This document shows, one piece after another, positions 6,340 to 6,642 of a stretch of 6,642 nt of DNA. Position 1 is the stretch's first letter. The number at the start of each line of letters is the position of its first letter. The notes under the pieces were generated by a model. It was not told the origin of the DNA, did no database searches, and was given only the letters and a program-made list of their open reading frames with translations. Position numbers and translations under genes: made by a program. Source of the DNA: DATFAS01 sp035254305 (lineage in GTDB: Bacteria; Bacillota; Bacilli; Aneurinibacillales; RAOX-1). The stretch is taken from NCBI GenBank assembly GCA_035254305.1, contig DATFAS010000142.1, positions 1 to 6,642 on the forward strand. The letters are read 5' to 3'.

Positions 6340-6628
6340 ATTTGAAATTCTTACCAATCCAAATAATCTTTCTCCCCTGAGAGGTGAGGGAGGAACGGAT
6401 TGTTGCACTATGCACTACCTTAATTGATAATGGGTAAACAAAGTAGAAGAGGTATCCTATTGCAATCTTAGTACATTTAAAGCGTCATTTACTTTACGAG
6501 TAAATGATAGTGGATGGATAATGGATTGGTAAATGAATGTACATGATTTGAGGTTAATCTTTCCAAAATAAATATCCTAGTAACCATAAATGGATCCTGG
6601 AAATAAACTAGAATGTATAAACACAATT
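6340..6628 (+). other. Intergenic stretch without a credible gene; several inverted repeats, possible structured leader RNA
   Basis: All frames are broken by stops and no open frame has a convincing ribosome binding site. The stretch contains an 11-bp perfect inverted repeat, TTACCAATCCA (6351-6361) with TGGATTGGTAA (6522-6532). Enclosed are TTCTCCC (6370-6376) with GGGAGGA (6388-6394), and a perfect TCATTTACT (6485-6493) with AGTAAATGA (6499-6507). Also inside are TTGCA (6403-6407) with TGCAA (6461-6465), nesting TACCT (6416-6420) with AGGTA (6450-6454). A promoter-like pair, TTTACG (6493-6498) and GATAAT (6517-6522), 18 bp apart, may serve the next gene. I recognise no known riboswitch. A small terminal-inverted-repeat element is an alternative, but no target duplication is visible at the ends. 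Confidence 0.4.
6485..6507 (+). repeat. Perfect 9-bp hairpin in the intergenic region
   Basis: TCATTTACT (6485-6493) and AGTAAATGA (6499-6507) flank the loop TTACG; a G-U pair (6484 with 6508) could add one step. No T-run follows, so it is not an intrinsic terminator on the + strand. It could be an RNA element or a palindromic protein-binding site. Confidence 0.55.
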
Positions 6629-6642
6629 AGGAGGGGTCTACT
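6629..6642 (+). promoter_or_regulatory. Ribosome binding site of a gene starting just beyond the window
   Basis: AGGAGGGG (6629-6636) is a strong Shine-Dalgarno. The remaining bases TCTACT bring the edge to 8 nt past AGGAGG, so a start codon is expected at about 6643. The downstream gene cannot be identified from here. Confidence 0.6.

Noticed and set aside
6393..6404. GAACGGATTGTT as a LexA box (lexA often lies near glnA)
   Set aside because: The GAAC-N4-GTTC core is not matched; the right half is out of register.
6430..6471. 13-codon open frame (MGKQSRRGILLQS) as a leader peptide
   Set aside because: There is no ribosome binding site upstream and no run of a regulatory amino acid.
6364..6530. 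Resemblance to S-box (GAGAGGTGAGGGA) and TPP (CTGAGA, GGATAATG) riboswitch motifs
   Set aside because: Only fragments match. The S-box GCCCGGCAACC region and the TPP ACCTGAT and CCAGCG segments are missing, and the spacings and stems do not fit either class.
6590..6642. ATG 6590 open to the window edge as the start of the next gene
   Set aside because: It has no Shine-Dalgarno, while a strong one at 6629-6636 points to a start just outside the window; the visible 17 codons are not recognisable.

Overview
The window looks like chromosomal DNA of an endospore-forming Bacillota (Firmicutes). A Bacillus or Paenibacillaceae (Brevibacillus-like) relative is my best guess, but no rRNA is present to settle it. 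The basis is the conserved block spoVK - hflX (ynbA) - ynbB - glnR - glnA, which I recall in the same order and orientation in Bacillus subtilis, together with AT-rich intergenic DNA, sigma-A-type promoters and strong Shine-Dalgarno sites. All six recognisable genes are on the + strand.

Layout. 1-549: the 3' part of spoVK (AAA+ ATPase), closed by a strong terminator. 597-1947: a sigma-A-like promoter and hflX (ribosome-associated GTPase). 1973-3241: ynbB, a PLP-fold protein of the methionine gamma-lyase/'aluminium resistance' family, 25 nt after hflX and probably co-transcribed. 3266-3342: a probable weak terminator, an exact GlnR operator and a near-consensus promoter. 3383-5177: glnR and glnA, a classical autoregulated nitrogen operon ending in a terminator. 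5399-6292: a secreted protein with a copper amine oxidase N-terminal-like domain, ending in a perfect 15-bp terminator hairpin. 6293-6642: no credible gene, but several inverted repeats and, at the very edge, the ribosome binding site of a gene that begins just outside the window.

How the genes work together. GlnR is the MerR-family repressor and glutamine synthetase is both its target and its co-regulator: in Bacillus the glutamine-bound, feedback-inhibited enzyme activates GlnR, which represses the operon. The exact TGTNA-N7-TNACA operator upstream of the glnR promoter, and the conserved C-terminal tail of GlnR, indicate the same loop here. The spoVK, hflX and ynbB genes are conserved neighbours with no evident metabolic link to nitrogen assimilation.

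Most of the window is ordinary core genome and I find no new multi-gene system. The points most worth a second look are the structured, apparently non-coding stretch at 6351-6532, with mutually exclusive pairings; a near-consensus GlnR/TnrA-like box upstream of the secreted-protein gene; and a degenerate second operator site at the glnR promoter.
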